This document shows positions 18,083-25,837 of a DNA stretch of 64,000 bases, one piece after another. The notes beneath the pieces are model-generated. The model was not told the DNA's origin, searched no databases, and saw nothing but the letters and a program-made list of their open reading frames with translations. The stretch comes from Nostoc sp. 'Peltigera membranacea cyanobiont' 210A (GTDB taxonomy: Bacteria; Cyanobacteriota; Cyanobacteriia; Cyanobacteriales; Nostocaceae), in assembly GCF_002246015.1 (NCBI RefSeq), contig NZ_NOLJ01000012.1:185525-249524 (forward strand), read 5' to 3'. Made by a program: the position numbers and the translations under genes. The stretch's first letter is position 1. Each line of letters begins with the position of its first letter.

Positions 18083-18486
18083 TTGACAATCTCCTGTTTA
18101 TTCATATCAACAACTAATAGTGAGACTTGATACTTTTCCAAAATAAATTTAATTGCAACTTTTTGAAAGAAATCTTCATAAATTATTTCACCTATTGCCA
18201 AATATAATTGCTTTTCAGGATATTCCAGAGAAAGGAAAGCTTTATAAATGAGATACTGACCTAATGCAGTTTCCAAATCACGCATAGGAGAGCGACTCAG
18301 AAAACTTTTAATTTCAATAACAATTTGTTTTCCTTCTCTACTCGCGGCAATGGTTTTTTCACCAGCAAGGTCAGCAAACAGTTTAACTTCTTCATATTTA
18401 ATCGGATAAGGATCGGCTGTAATTATCCAACCATCTTTAATTAAGGCATTTTTAACCGCATCATGGTATACATCTTTTGCTGGCAT
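18070..18486 (-). CDS. xisH: XisH-like protein, endonuclease-fold
   Basis: This 138-residue protein matches XisH throughout (MPAKDVYHDAVKNALIKDGW, LFADLAGEKTIAASREG, IVIEIKSFLS, LETALGQYLIYKAFL). The Asp, ExK (EIK) and following Gln are arranged as in PD-(D/E)XK nucleases, so a DNA-cleaving or DNA-binding core is likely. Known role: co-factor for fdxN-element excision together with XisI and XisF. In this context only the H-I pair is present, so its current target is unknown. The pair sits between direct repeats with the UPF0175-like gene. Confidence 0.9.
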   Translation of the reverse strand: MPAKDVYHDAVKNALIKDGWIITADPYPIKYEEVKLFADLAGEKTIAASREGKQIVIEIKSFLSRSPMRDLETALGQYLIYKAFLSLEYPEKQLYLAIGEIIYEDFFQKVAIKFILEKYQVSLLVVDMNKQEIVKWIS

Positions 18487-18622
18487 TTTCTCCCTGATAT
18501 ATAGACAAAGTAGCTATTGGGGTAGTTAATATAATTGTACTAAGGGCGGTTATGTTTGCGATAATTCATTCTTTGGAAGTCACTTAGCTATGAATTTCAG
18601 AGTTAAGCGATCGCTCTTGAAC

Positions 18623-18711
18623 ACCATTTTTTCAGACTAGATGCAGGGTTCGTCTTTGTTTGGTGCGATCGCTTAATTATAAAAACTTACTGCGAGCAAA
18701 GCAATCTTTGA
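18623..18711 (+). repeat. Right direct repeat flanking the XisHI cassette
   Basis: It begins ACCATTTTTTCAGACTAGAT and ends with the 48-base block (18664-18711) identical to 17194-17241. The middle differs from the left copy. The preceding GCGATCGCTCTT is also shared with the partial copy at 17250-17280. Confidence 0.75.
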
Positions 18712-18866
18712 GCGTTGCTCGCTATGACAAATAAATCTTTTTGTTTTGCCCATAGAGGCAAAGAAGACTGCAAAACAACTACTTTTAGTCGAATAATGAT
18801 GTACAAAAAGTTTGCAAAAAGTTGAATCGCGGGATTGGGTAGAAGTAAAAACGCAACCCAAAGTAT

Positions 18867-21800
18867 TCACTTAACCAATTTTGGTGGTAAACCGAGCTTG
18901 GCACGGAAATCCTCGTCGTATATTGCCTCCTCCCAACTTTTAGCAGATTTAACTTGCTCAGGAGTAAGGTTTCTGGCATAGCTGAGGTCGGCACTGCTAA
19001 GGTCGGCACTGCTGAGGTTGGCACTGCTGAGGTCGGCACTGCTGAGGTTGGTACTATTGAGGTTGGTACCATTGAGATTGGCATCAATGAGGTAGGCACT
19101 GCTGAGGTTAGCACTGCTGAGGTTGGCACTGCTGAGGTTAGTACCACTGAGGTAGGCACTGCTGAGGTTAGCACTGCTGAGGTTAGTACCACTGAGGTTG
19201 GCAGTGCTGAGGTTGGCAGTGCTGAGGTAGGCACTGCTGAGGTTGGCACTCTTGAGGTTGGCACTGCTGAGGTTGGCACTGCTGAGGTTGGCACTGCTGA
19301 GGTCGGCACTGCTGAGGTTGGTACTATTGAGGTTGGTACCATTGAGGTTGGCACTCTTGAGGTTGGCACTCTTGAGGTTGGCACTGCTGAGGTCGGCACC
19401 CCTGAGCTTGGCACTGGTGAGTTCTGCACCCCTGAGGTTGGCACTGCTGAGGTTGGCACTGGTGAGTTCTGCACCCCTGAGGTTGGCACTGGTGAGTTCT
19501 GCACCGCTGAGGTCAGCACGACTGAGGTCAGCACCCCTGAGGTCGGCACGACTGAGGTCAGCACCCCTGAGGTTGGCATCGCTGAGGTTGACACCGCTGA
19601 AAATGACACCTCTGAAGTTGGCATTGCTGAGGTCGGTACGGCTGAGGTTGGCACTGCTGAGGTCGGCGTTGCTGAAATCTTTTTTAGCTAGACTCTCACC
19701 AGCTAAGAGTAGTTTTTCAAGTGCTTGAATTCTTGCCTGACTATACTCCTTTCCTCTAGCAGCATCAACAGTTTGCCAAAGTTGGTTTATCCTAATCGAT
19801 TTCTCAATAACTATGCCCACATATACCGATAAACCCAGCGGGATAATTAGGAAAAAAACAATTGACCGAAAGCGATTATTCCATCTTTGTCTGACACTTG
19901 CTTGAATAAACTCAATAGCTAAGTCCGATAATCTCAAGTTCTCAGTTTGTTGCTGCTGAAAATCTACTACCTCTCTTAAACGCTTCCCCTGAAAGAGATA
20001 ATCCTTTACCCATCTCCTATCTCGCCATTCAATAGCTGCCGCTTCAATTTTCCGCTTTTGTCGCAGTATATCCCGACTTTCCTCAATCCATTTGCGTAAT
20101 AGCAACCAATGGCGAATCAGTGCTTCATGTGCCACATCTACCACAGCAATTTGATTAGATAAGGTACTGGTGACAACTAGCTTCTCATCAGCTAACCGTT
20201 GAATTATTCTATTAATCACAAATTCTGGATGCTGTGAAGTAACTAAATCTCGTTGCACAACCTGTCTGCGGGTATCTTCTGTTCCTTCTCCCAACCGTGT
20301 CAATTCTAAAAAAATCCGCTTTGTTGCTTGCTGTTCCTCAAGTGATAATGACTCATAAACTTCTGTAGCGCGTGTTTGCAGGGTTCCCCTGACTCCACCT
20401 AGTTTGCTATAGGTAGTCAAGGTTAACCGTTCTTCAGTTCTTTGCTGCCATAGTTCTGTCAGCGTGTACTGCAATAACGGTAAACTACCCGGTGAATTTT
20501 CTACATCTGCAATCATTTGAGAAACTAATTCCGGTTCTACTGCTAAGTTAACTTGTTCAGCAGGTTTGAGAATTGCTGTTTCTAATTCCTCCCGATTCAT
20601 CGGTATTACTGTTACTAAATGCTCTTGAATCTTCTTAGCTAGTCCGCCATACTCTTGTTCCATACATTTACCAAAAAAATCAGCCCGCATTGTGATTATT
20701 AAGCAGAGTTTATTGTCATCCCGTTGCAAAGCACCTAGCACACATTCAAAAAATTGCTGTCGTTTTGTAATGTCTTGACATTGAGTAAAAGCTTCCTCAA
20801 ACTGGTCTATCACTAGCATTACGCGCTGAGTTTGTGCAGCAGTAATCAACTGTCCGAAACCAACTGCGCCTTTTGCAATTAATTCTTCTGCTTTCGCCAA
20901 TTGTGATGCACGTTCAATATCTGATAATTCTGATTCTAGAAATGCCAGTGCTAAATTTTGTAAGGGATTAATGCCTGGTCGAAATATTTTTAACTGCCAA
21001 GTATCGCTATCTGATAACCTGCGTCCTAACTGTAATTGATAAAGTAAACCTGCTCTGACAACACTAGATTTACCACTTCCTGATGCTCCCAACACAGCCA
21101 GGAAATTACCCGATCGCACTTTTTCTAATAATTCGTCGGTTAATGCTGTTCTGCCATAAAATAATTTAGCATCTGCTTCTGTGCAATCAAAATAAGACAA
21201 CCCTTTGTAAGGACAAATAGCTGATACCTGTACTGTGGAGTCAACAACAGAGGAATTCCATTTGCGGGTGAGATTAATTGCTTCACCAGAGTTGGCAAAA
21301 ATTGGACGCTGGGGGAACGGGTGATGTTCTTGATTTAGCAAGTCTACTAAAGTGTAGTTACTCACCCAACGGTCTTGTTTTGGTTCTAAACCTTTCAGCA
21401 GTGCGGCGGTGAGAACGCTGTGTTGGCTGTTAATCTCTTCAAAAGCAACTTCAAAATCACGAGAAGCCGCAATAAAACACCTGTCTCTACCTTTACCCCG
21501 ATCGCCTGGATCTGCTTCTGCAAAATTTAGCACTTCTCCGCTATAGCAGCAATCCAAAATCACAATTTGTTGTCTTACTTCACTTTCTTGCAGCAGTCGC
21601 CGCAGCCATTGCAAAGATAATCCCCAATTACCTGCATCAGGGTTGACTTCACTTGTCGCTAAAAAGCCTTCCTGAATTCCTAGATTTTTGCGCAACCCAT
21701 GACCGGAAAAATACAATAGCGCTGTATCTGGCGGTTTCCCATCTGGCTTAAATAATTGGACGATCGCTCTTTCTAACTGAGTTAAACTAACTTTAGTTTG

Positions 21801-21977
21801 CTTACCAATGCGAATCGTCTCATTTTCCTTGTCTTTGACTGCTGGTAGCCGCGTTACCCGAAATTCACCATATTGTTGTAAGATTTGAGCGATTGCTTCA
21901 CCATCGGCAGCTGGTGCGTTGAGACTCTTTAAGCGGTCATACGTATTAATTCCCACCACCAAAGCGTCTCGACTCAT
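18867..21977 (-). CDS. Caspase-STAND NTPase with pentapeptide repeats
   Basis: This 1036-residue protein has an N-terminal caspase-like (C14) domain with catalytic His in YFSGHGLRKN (about 86-95) and Cys in LDCCYSGE (about 141-148). A nSTAND-type ATPase follows: FYGRTALTDELL, P-loop GASGSGKSS (about 295), Walker B LVIDQFEEAF (about 390), helical sensor region. One transmembrane helix (about 702-722) precedes 45 or more pentapeptide repeats (A(D/N)LSS type, about 765-1005). It is likely a membrane-anchored signal-dependent protease whose STAND module controls self-association. It is divergent, 135 bases away, from a Trypco1-like gene. Confidence 0.9.
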   Translation of the reverse strand: MSRDALVVGINTYDRLKSLNAPAADGEAIAQILQQYGEFRVTRLPAVKDKENETIRIGKQTKVSLTQLERAIVQLFKPDGKPPDTALLYFSGHGLRKNLGIQEGFLATSEVNPDAGNWGLSLQWLRRLLQESEVRQQIVILDCCYSGEVLNFAEADPGDRGKGRDRCFIAASRDFEVAFEEINSQHSVLTAALLKGLEPKQDRWVSNYTLVDLLNQEHHPFPQRPIFANSGEAINLTRKWNSSVVDSTVQVSAICPYKGLSYFDCTEADAKLFYGRTALTDELLEKVRSGNFLAVLGASGSGKSSVVRAGLLYQLQLGRRLSDSDTWQLKIFRPGINPLQNLALAFLESELSDIERASQLAKAEELIAKGAVGFGQLITAAQTQRVMLVIDQFEEAFTQCQDITKRQQFFECVLGALQRDDNKLCLIITMRADFFGKCMEQEYGGLAKKIQEHLVTVIPMNREELETAILKPAEQVNLAVEPELVSQMIADVENSPGSLPLLQYTLTELWQQRTEERLTLTTYSKLGGVRGTLQTRATEVYESLSLEEQQATKRIFLELTRLGEGTEDTRRQVVQRDLVTSQHPEFVINRIIQRLADEKLVVTSTLSNQIAVVDVAHEALIRHWLLLRKWIEESRDILRQKRKIEAAAIEWRDRRWVKDYLFQGKRLREVVDFQQQQTENLRLSDLAIEFIQASVRQRWNNRFRSIVFFLIIPLGLSVYVGIVIEKSIRINQLWQTVDAARGKEYSQARIQALEKLLLAGESLAKKDFSNADLSSANLSRTDLSNANFRGVIFSGVNLSDANLRGADLSRADLRGADLSRADLSGAELTSANLRGAELTSANLSSANLRGAELTSAKLRGADLSSANLKSANLKSANLNGTNLNSTNLSSADLSSANLSSANLSSANLKSANLSSAYLSTANLSTANLSGTNLSSANLSSAYLSGTNLSSANLSSANLSSAYLIDANLNGTNLNSTNLSSADLSSANLSSADLSSADLSYARNLTPEQVKSAKSWEEAIYDEDFRAKLGLPPKLVK
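18975..19682 (-). repeat. 15-bp repeats encoding the pentapeptide solenoid
   Basis: About 700 bp of near-identical 15-bp units (plus-strand form CTGAGGTTGGCACTG) encode the pentapeptide region. The high nucleotide identity suggests recent expansion or gene conversion. It keeps all frames open, producing long artefactual frames on both strands. Confidence 0.85.
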
Positions 21978-22112
21978 CCTGCAAAGCCCTATGATAGTTG
22001 TGCCGAATTATTTCCAGCTTCTACAAGAAATTTACCGCATTTTCCGTAAAATTTTGTAGATAAGCACAGTTGGGCTACCCTAGACGCAATTCTTTTAGGC
22101 GAGATTTATCCC

Positions 22113-22514
22113 ATGACTCAACTCACACCTATTCAGTTAGAAGATGGCACGATTATTTACATTGAAGCCACAAATAACGTAGATGCACCACCAGTCAGCA
22201 TCGAAGTTTCTCCAGAGGGAGAAGAAGAAGCACTAATTGATAAGGGATGGAATGCTGATGCTGCACAAAAACAGATAGTGCAAAATTTCCAAGCAATTGA
22301 AGGTACAATTCGGGCTTACACTGTTTATTCACTCAATGCTTTTAAGAAAATCCCTGTTGCTAATATTGATAAAGTCACTTTAGAATTTGGCATCAAAGTT
22401 GGCGGTGAAGCAGGTATACCTTACGTGACTAAAGGCACGGCTGAAAGTAATCTTAAGATAACGGTAGAGTGTTCGTTTCCTGACCAACCGGAAAAGAAAA
22501 CTCAGCAATCATGA
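22113..22514 (+). CDS. Trypco1-like (CU044_2847 family) protein
   Basis: This 133-residue protein has a beta-rich N-terminus (TPIQLEDGTIIYIEA), then KVTLEFGIKVGGEAGIPYVTKGTAESNLKITVEC, the typical pattern of the trypsin-co-occurring domain 1 family. That family is found beside peptidase-STAND conflict or signalling systems. Here it is divergent from a caspase-STAND gene, sharing one 135-bp intergenic region, which fits a partner role such as sensor or adaptor. Its stop overlaps the start of the glycosyltransferase gene (ATGA), so it may also be transcribed with that gene. No catalytic motif is visible. Confidence 0.75.
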   Translation: MTQLTPIQLEDGTIIYIEATNNVDAPPVSIEVSPEGEEEALIDKGWNADAAQKQIVQNFQAIEGTIRAYTVYSLNAFKKIPVANIDKVTLEFGIKVGGEAGIPYVTKGTAESNLKITVECSFPDQPEKKTQQS

Positions 22515-23221
22515 GTGAGAGTATTGACGCAGCCAAAATTTCGATTATTATTCCGGCTATTAATGAAGCGGGGAATATTAAAAAAGCCATTGCTACTACT
22601 CAAGCCAATCTAAATATAGAAGTCATTGTAGTCGATGGTGGCTCAAGTGATGATACTGTAGCGATCGCTCAGTCTTTAAATGTCAAAGTTATCTCATCAT
22701 CTCCCGGTCGTGCTGTGCAAATGAACGCGGGTGCTGTAGCGGCTAGCGGCGAGATTCTGCTATTTCTTCATGCAGATACTCGTTTACCTGCTGGGTTTGA
22801 TGAGATGATTCGCACAGCGCTACAACAACCTGGGACTGTAGCTGGTGCTTTTAAGTTGCGGATTGATGCCTCACTTTTAAGTTTACGATGGGTAGAGTGG
22901 GGGGTAAATGTGCGATCGCATTTTTACCAAATGCCCTATGGCGACCAAGCAATTTTTTTAACAAAGCAAGTATTTCAGCAAATAGGCAGTTTTCCCGAAT
23001 TGCCTATCATGGAAGACTTTGAACTCATGCGTCGTTTAAAACGCATCGGACGCGTTGTAATTATTCCTACACCAGTTGTCACCTCAGCCCGTAGATGGTT
23101 GCAAAAGGGAGTATTGAAAACTACGCTACTTAATCAAATAGTAATTATTGCTTATTTGCTCGGCGTTTCACCTGAGCGAATTTGCAGCTGGTATCGCCGA
23201 GAAAAATTTAAGAGGCTTTAA
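22511..23221 (+). CDS. Family 2 glycosyltransferase, TIGR04283 (arsenosugar-type)
   Basis: This 236-residue GT-A protein has ISIIIPAINEAGNIKKAI, the VVDGGSSDDT nucleotide-binding motif, FLHADTRLP (DxD-type metal site) and PIMEDFELMRRLKRIG. The SPGRAVQMNAGA block and the RRWLQKG ending are typical of TIGR04283 glycosyltransferases, which have been linked to arsenosugar biosynthesis and often sit near VTT membrane proteins and pyridine nucleotide-disulfide oxidoreductases, as here. The acceptor is not known for this copy. It overlaps the Trypco1-like gene by four bases. Confidence 0.85.
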   Translation: MSESIDAAKISIIIPAINEAGNIKKAIATTQANLNIEVIVVDGGSSDDTVAIAQSLNVKVISSSPGRAVQMNAGAVAASGEILLFLHADTRLPAGFDEMIRTALQQPGTVAGAFKLRIDASLLSLRWVEWGVNVRSHFYQMPYGDQAIFLTKQVFQQIGSFPELPIMEDFELMRRLKRIGRVVIIPTPVVTSARRWLQKGVLKTTLLNQIVIIAYLLGVSPERICSWYRREKFKRL

Positions 23222-23284
23222 GCTGTTTCTCATGTGGGTAGTATATCTTAGGGGCATTAGATTTGAGGTATAAATTTTAAAGTT

Positions 23285-23493
23285 GAGCCTCAGAAGGTCA
23301 ACATTGAGCCTCAGAAGGTCAACATTGAGCCTCAGAAGGTCAACATTGAGCCTCAGAAGGTCAACATTGAGCCTCAGAAGGTCAACATTGAGCCTCAGAA
23401 GGTCAACATCGAGCCTCAGAAGGTCAACATCGAGCTTCAGAAGGTCAACATCGAGCTTCAAAAGGTCAACATCGAGCCTCTGAGGGTGAAACT
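23285..23493 (+). repeat. 21-bp tandem repeat array, ten units
   Basis: Nine near-identical 21-bp units and a diverged tenth run head to tail just upstream of the first VTT gene. The unit length is a multiple of three, so each frame repeats a heptapeptide: EPQKVNI in the frame of the VTT gene, SLRRSTL in another, and a Leu-rich LNVDLLR on the minus strand. The first units are identical and the later ones carry single changes. The diverged last unit contains the GTG assigned as the VTT start. Confidence 0.9.
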
Positions 23494-24259
23494 TATAAAA
23501 ATGAACAAGCGTTTATTCAATTTCAAACTCAAACTACTACTGCTAAGTTGCCTGATTATCACTCTAATAATTGCTGCTAAACAGTTAAACTTTCAGGGAC
23601 TTTTACAGACCTTAGTCATTTGGGTTCACAGTCTTGGTGCTTTCGGGCCTATCGCCTACATAGTTATTTTCAACTTAGCAACATTACTATTTATACCGGG
23701 TTCTCTTCTAACCCTCAAAGGTGGTTGTCTGTTTGGTGTATTTTGGGGATCAATATATGTGCTAATTGCTGCAACAATCGGAGCAACCTTGGCTTTTCTC
23801 ATTGGACGCTACCTGTCGCGGGATTGGGTTTCTCGACAAATGGAAAAACATCTTAAATTTAAAGCGATTGATTTAGCAGTTGCTAAAGAAGGATGGAAAA
23901 TTGTTTTGCTAACTCGTCTTTCACCCGTCTTTCCCTTCAATTTATTAAATTATGCTTTTGGGATAACACAGGTTTCTCTCAAAGACTATATATTAGGTTC
24001 CTTCGGCATTATTCCCGGTACTGTGATGTACGTTTATATTGGTTCTTTAGCTGGTAATCTTGCCATGATTAACACCTCTCATCAACCAATTACTCCAGAG
24101 ACTCAGGTTTGGCAATGGATAATGCGAGTGGTTGGGTTGATTGCTACCGTTGCTGTAACTGCATATATCACAAAAATTGCTCAGAAAGCATTAGCTCAAA
24201 GTGTGGCAATAGAAGAAATCACAACTCATGAAAAAACTAACAATCATTCAGATATTTAG
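23486..24259 (+). CDS. VTT-domain (TVP38/TMEM64, DedA-like) membrane protein
   Basis: This 257-residue protein has about six hydrophobic segments and the VTT core: GPIAYIVIFNLATLLFIPGS, GCLFGVFWGSIYVLIAATIGATLAF, then LLTRLSPVFPFNLLNYAFG and FGIIPGTVMYVYIGSLAGN. It is an inner-membrane protein of a family linked to lipid scrambling or polyprenyl-phosphate handling. The GTG at 23486 or ATG at 23501 could start it. The frame is also open upstream through the EPQKVNI repeats to a stop at 23264, but without ATG or GTG. It overlaps the next VTT gene by 32 bases. Confidence 0.88.
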   Translation: MKLIKMNKRLFNFKLKLLLLSCLIITLIIAAKQLNFQGLLQTLVIWVHSLGAFGPIAYIVIFNLATLLFIPGSLLTLKGGCLFGVFWGSIYVLIAATIGATLAFLIGRYLSRDWVSRQMEKHLKFKAIDLAVAKEGWKIVLLTRLSPVFPFNLLNYAFGITQVSLKDYILGSFGIIPGTVMYVYIGSLAGNLAMINTSHQPITPETQVWQWIMRVVGLIATVAVTAYITKIAQKALAQSVAIEEITTHEKTNNHSDI

Positions 24260-25070
24260 AGCCTCTCTGCGAGACGCTACGCGAACGACTCCGCTCGGCT
24301 TTAACACTGAGCGAAGCCGAAGTGTTAAAAGTATTGATGCCACAAGCTTGCAGAAGTTTTTTAGCCTCAGTCTATTAATATTACTAATATTGGCAAGTAG
24401 TTTCTCATTAAACACAGACCCGGCTTTGGCACAAGAATCGGCAAATCCAAATTATTTTAATCCCCAAGCAATTTTACGCGAAGCCTTGCAGTGGATTGAT
24501 AGCCTGGGTGCGATGGGAGCCATAGCTTTTATTGCCCTTTATATTGTCGCTACCGTTGCTTTTTTCCCAGGTTCTATTCTCACCTTGGGAGCAGGTGTAA
24601 TTTTTGGTGCAGTTTGGGGTTCTCTCTACGTGTTTATCGGTGCAACCCTTGGCGCTACTGCTGCTTTCCTTGTGGGACGTTATTTAGCAAGAAACTGGGT
24701 TGCTGGTAAAATCGCAGATAACAAAAAATTTGCCGCCATTGACCAAGCGGTAGGTAAAGAAGGATTAAAAATTGTCCTGTTAACGCGACTATCCCCGATA
24801 TTTCCTTTCAATTTGCTTAACTATGCCTTTGGCATCACTGGAGTTTCACTTCAAGATTACTTCATCGGCTCTCTAGGCATGATTCCCGGAACCATTTTGT
24901 ACGTTTATATTGGTTCCCTTGCAGGTAATCTGGCGATGATTGGGACTGAGGCTCAACCTACCAACCCGACTTTACAATGGGCAATTCGCATTTTGGGTTT
25001 ATTTGCGACAGTCGCCGTTACAGTTTATGTAACCCGGATTGCGCGGAAAGCTTTAGAAGAGGAATTGTAA
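24228..25070 (+). CDS. VTT-domain membrane protein, second paralogue
   Basis: This 280-residue paralogue of the preceding gene has the same core (VATVAFFPGSILTLGAGVIFGAVWG, LLTRLSPIFPFNLLNYAFG, GMIPGTILYVYIGSLAGN). Residues about 10-39 ([14 protein letters not shown]...) come from dispersed-repeat DNA at 24255-24345 lying between the ATG and a signal-like hydrophobic helix at about 42-60 that ends LALAQE. The gene overlaps the upstream paralogue by 32 bases, so the two are probably co-translated and may form a heteromer. A start downstream of the repeat is not obvious. Confidence 0.87.
   Translation: MKKLTIIQIFRASLRDATRTTPLGFNTERSRSVKSIDATSLQKFFSLSLLILLILASSFSLNTDPALAQESANPNYFNPQAILREALQWIDSLGAMGAIAFIALYIVATVAFFPGSILTLGAGVIFGAVWGSLYVFIGATLGATAAFLVGRYLARNWVAGKIADNKKFAAIDQAVGKEGLKIVLLTRLSPIFPFNLLNYAFGITGVSLQDYFIGSLGMIPGTILYVYIGSLAGNLAMIGTEAQPTNPTLQWAIRILGLFATVAVTVYVTRIARKALEEEL
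24255..24345 (+). repeat. Dispersed repeat inside the second VTT gene
   Basis: It contains GAGACGCTACGCGAACGACT, also found inside uppS (about 52783), and a small palindrome around ACACTGAGCGAAGCCGAAGTGT. It is in frame with the VTT protein and forms its N-terminal extension. Confidence 0.75.
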
Positions 25071-25164
25071 GGGTGGACAGATGCCCTCGCTATCTTTGGC
25101 AATCTTCGTATATTACAAAATAAATTGCGGAAAATGGGATAACAATTGAACAAAGGAAAATAAT

Positions 25165-25611
25165 ATGACAACTGAAAATAGTAAACCAAATGATGAAGTC
25201 CAAATTCGCACGATAATCGAGGAGCGCGTCAAAGCAGTAGGCAACAAGGACATCAACGCGCTTTTGTCCAATCACGCGCCGGATATTCTGTCCTTCGATA
25301 TCATCAATCCACTGCAATATATCGGAGCAGATACGGTTAAAGAACGCGCCCAGAAGTGGGTTTCTTCGTTTAAAGGCTCAATCGGCTATGAGATTCTAGA
25401 CCTGAGCATCACGACGGGCGAAACGGTAGCTTTCTGCCATTACCTCTATCGTGTGAGCGGAACACTGACAGACGGAGGGAAAGTCGAAATGTGGGTGCGG
25501 GCGACTGTTTGCTTGCGTGAGATTGACGGCAAGTGGATGATTGTGCATGAGCATCAATCAGTGCCTTTCGACCCGGAGACAGGCAAAGCGTCGCTTAATC
25601 TCAAGCCGTAG
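25165..25611 (+). CDS. SnoaL/NTF2-like protein (DUF4440 type)
   Basis: This 148-residue NTF2-fold protein has IRTIIEERVKAVGNKDINALLSNHAPDILSFD at the start and MWVRATVCLREIDGKWMIVHEHQSVPFDPETG near the end, as in SnoaL_3/DUF4440 proteins that act as small-molecule binders or isomerases. The exact function is unknown. Codon use is more GC-rich (GCG, CGC, ACG, CTG) than in flanking genes, and the following 120 bases share this composition. The segment looks acquired from a higher-GC donor and placed between the VTT pair and the flavoprotein gene. Confidence 0.85.
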   Translation: MTTENSKPNDEVQIRTIIEERVKAVGNKDINALLSNHAPDILSFDIINPLQYIGADTVKERAQKWVSSFKGSIGYEILDLSITTGETVAFCHYLYRVSGTLTDGGKVEMWVRATVCLREIDGKWMIVHEHQSVPFDPETGKASLNLKP

Positions 25612-25837
25612 GACTTCGTGAATCATAAGATACGCTCGCATTGTCCGTTAATTTTTATCGGGCTTGGTTGCGGTTTCGCGCTGCGTCAATTCAATCGTTC
25701 GGCAGTTATTGCCCGAATTGGATGCGCCGACAAATAATTAATTTTGTCCAAAGTCTAATTCATTAAACAAGCATAAAAATAAAAGACTGAGCCGCCTAAA
25801 TTAATCGGGATTCTTAATTTTAAAAGAGGTTTTGCCA

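Noticed and set aside
17741-18486. An fdxN excision element
   Set aside because: Only the XisI and XisH genes are present; no xisF recombinase, fdxN fragment or element ends were found in the window.
18785-19728. Three long overlapping frames on both strands in the pentapeptide region
   Set aside because: They arise because 15-bp repeat units leave every frame open; only the minus-strand caspase-STAND frame has domains at both ends.
23168-23483. Leu-rich minus-strand frame and Ser/Arg-rich plus-strand frame in the 21-bp array
   Set aside because: Both are by-products of a tandem repeat whose unit is a multiple of three; neither has a ribosome site or unique sequence outside the array.
23285-23493. 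CRISPR array
   Set aside because: The units are directly adjacent without spacers and there are no cas genes.
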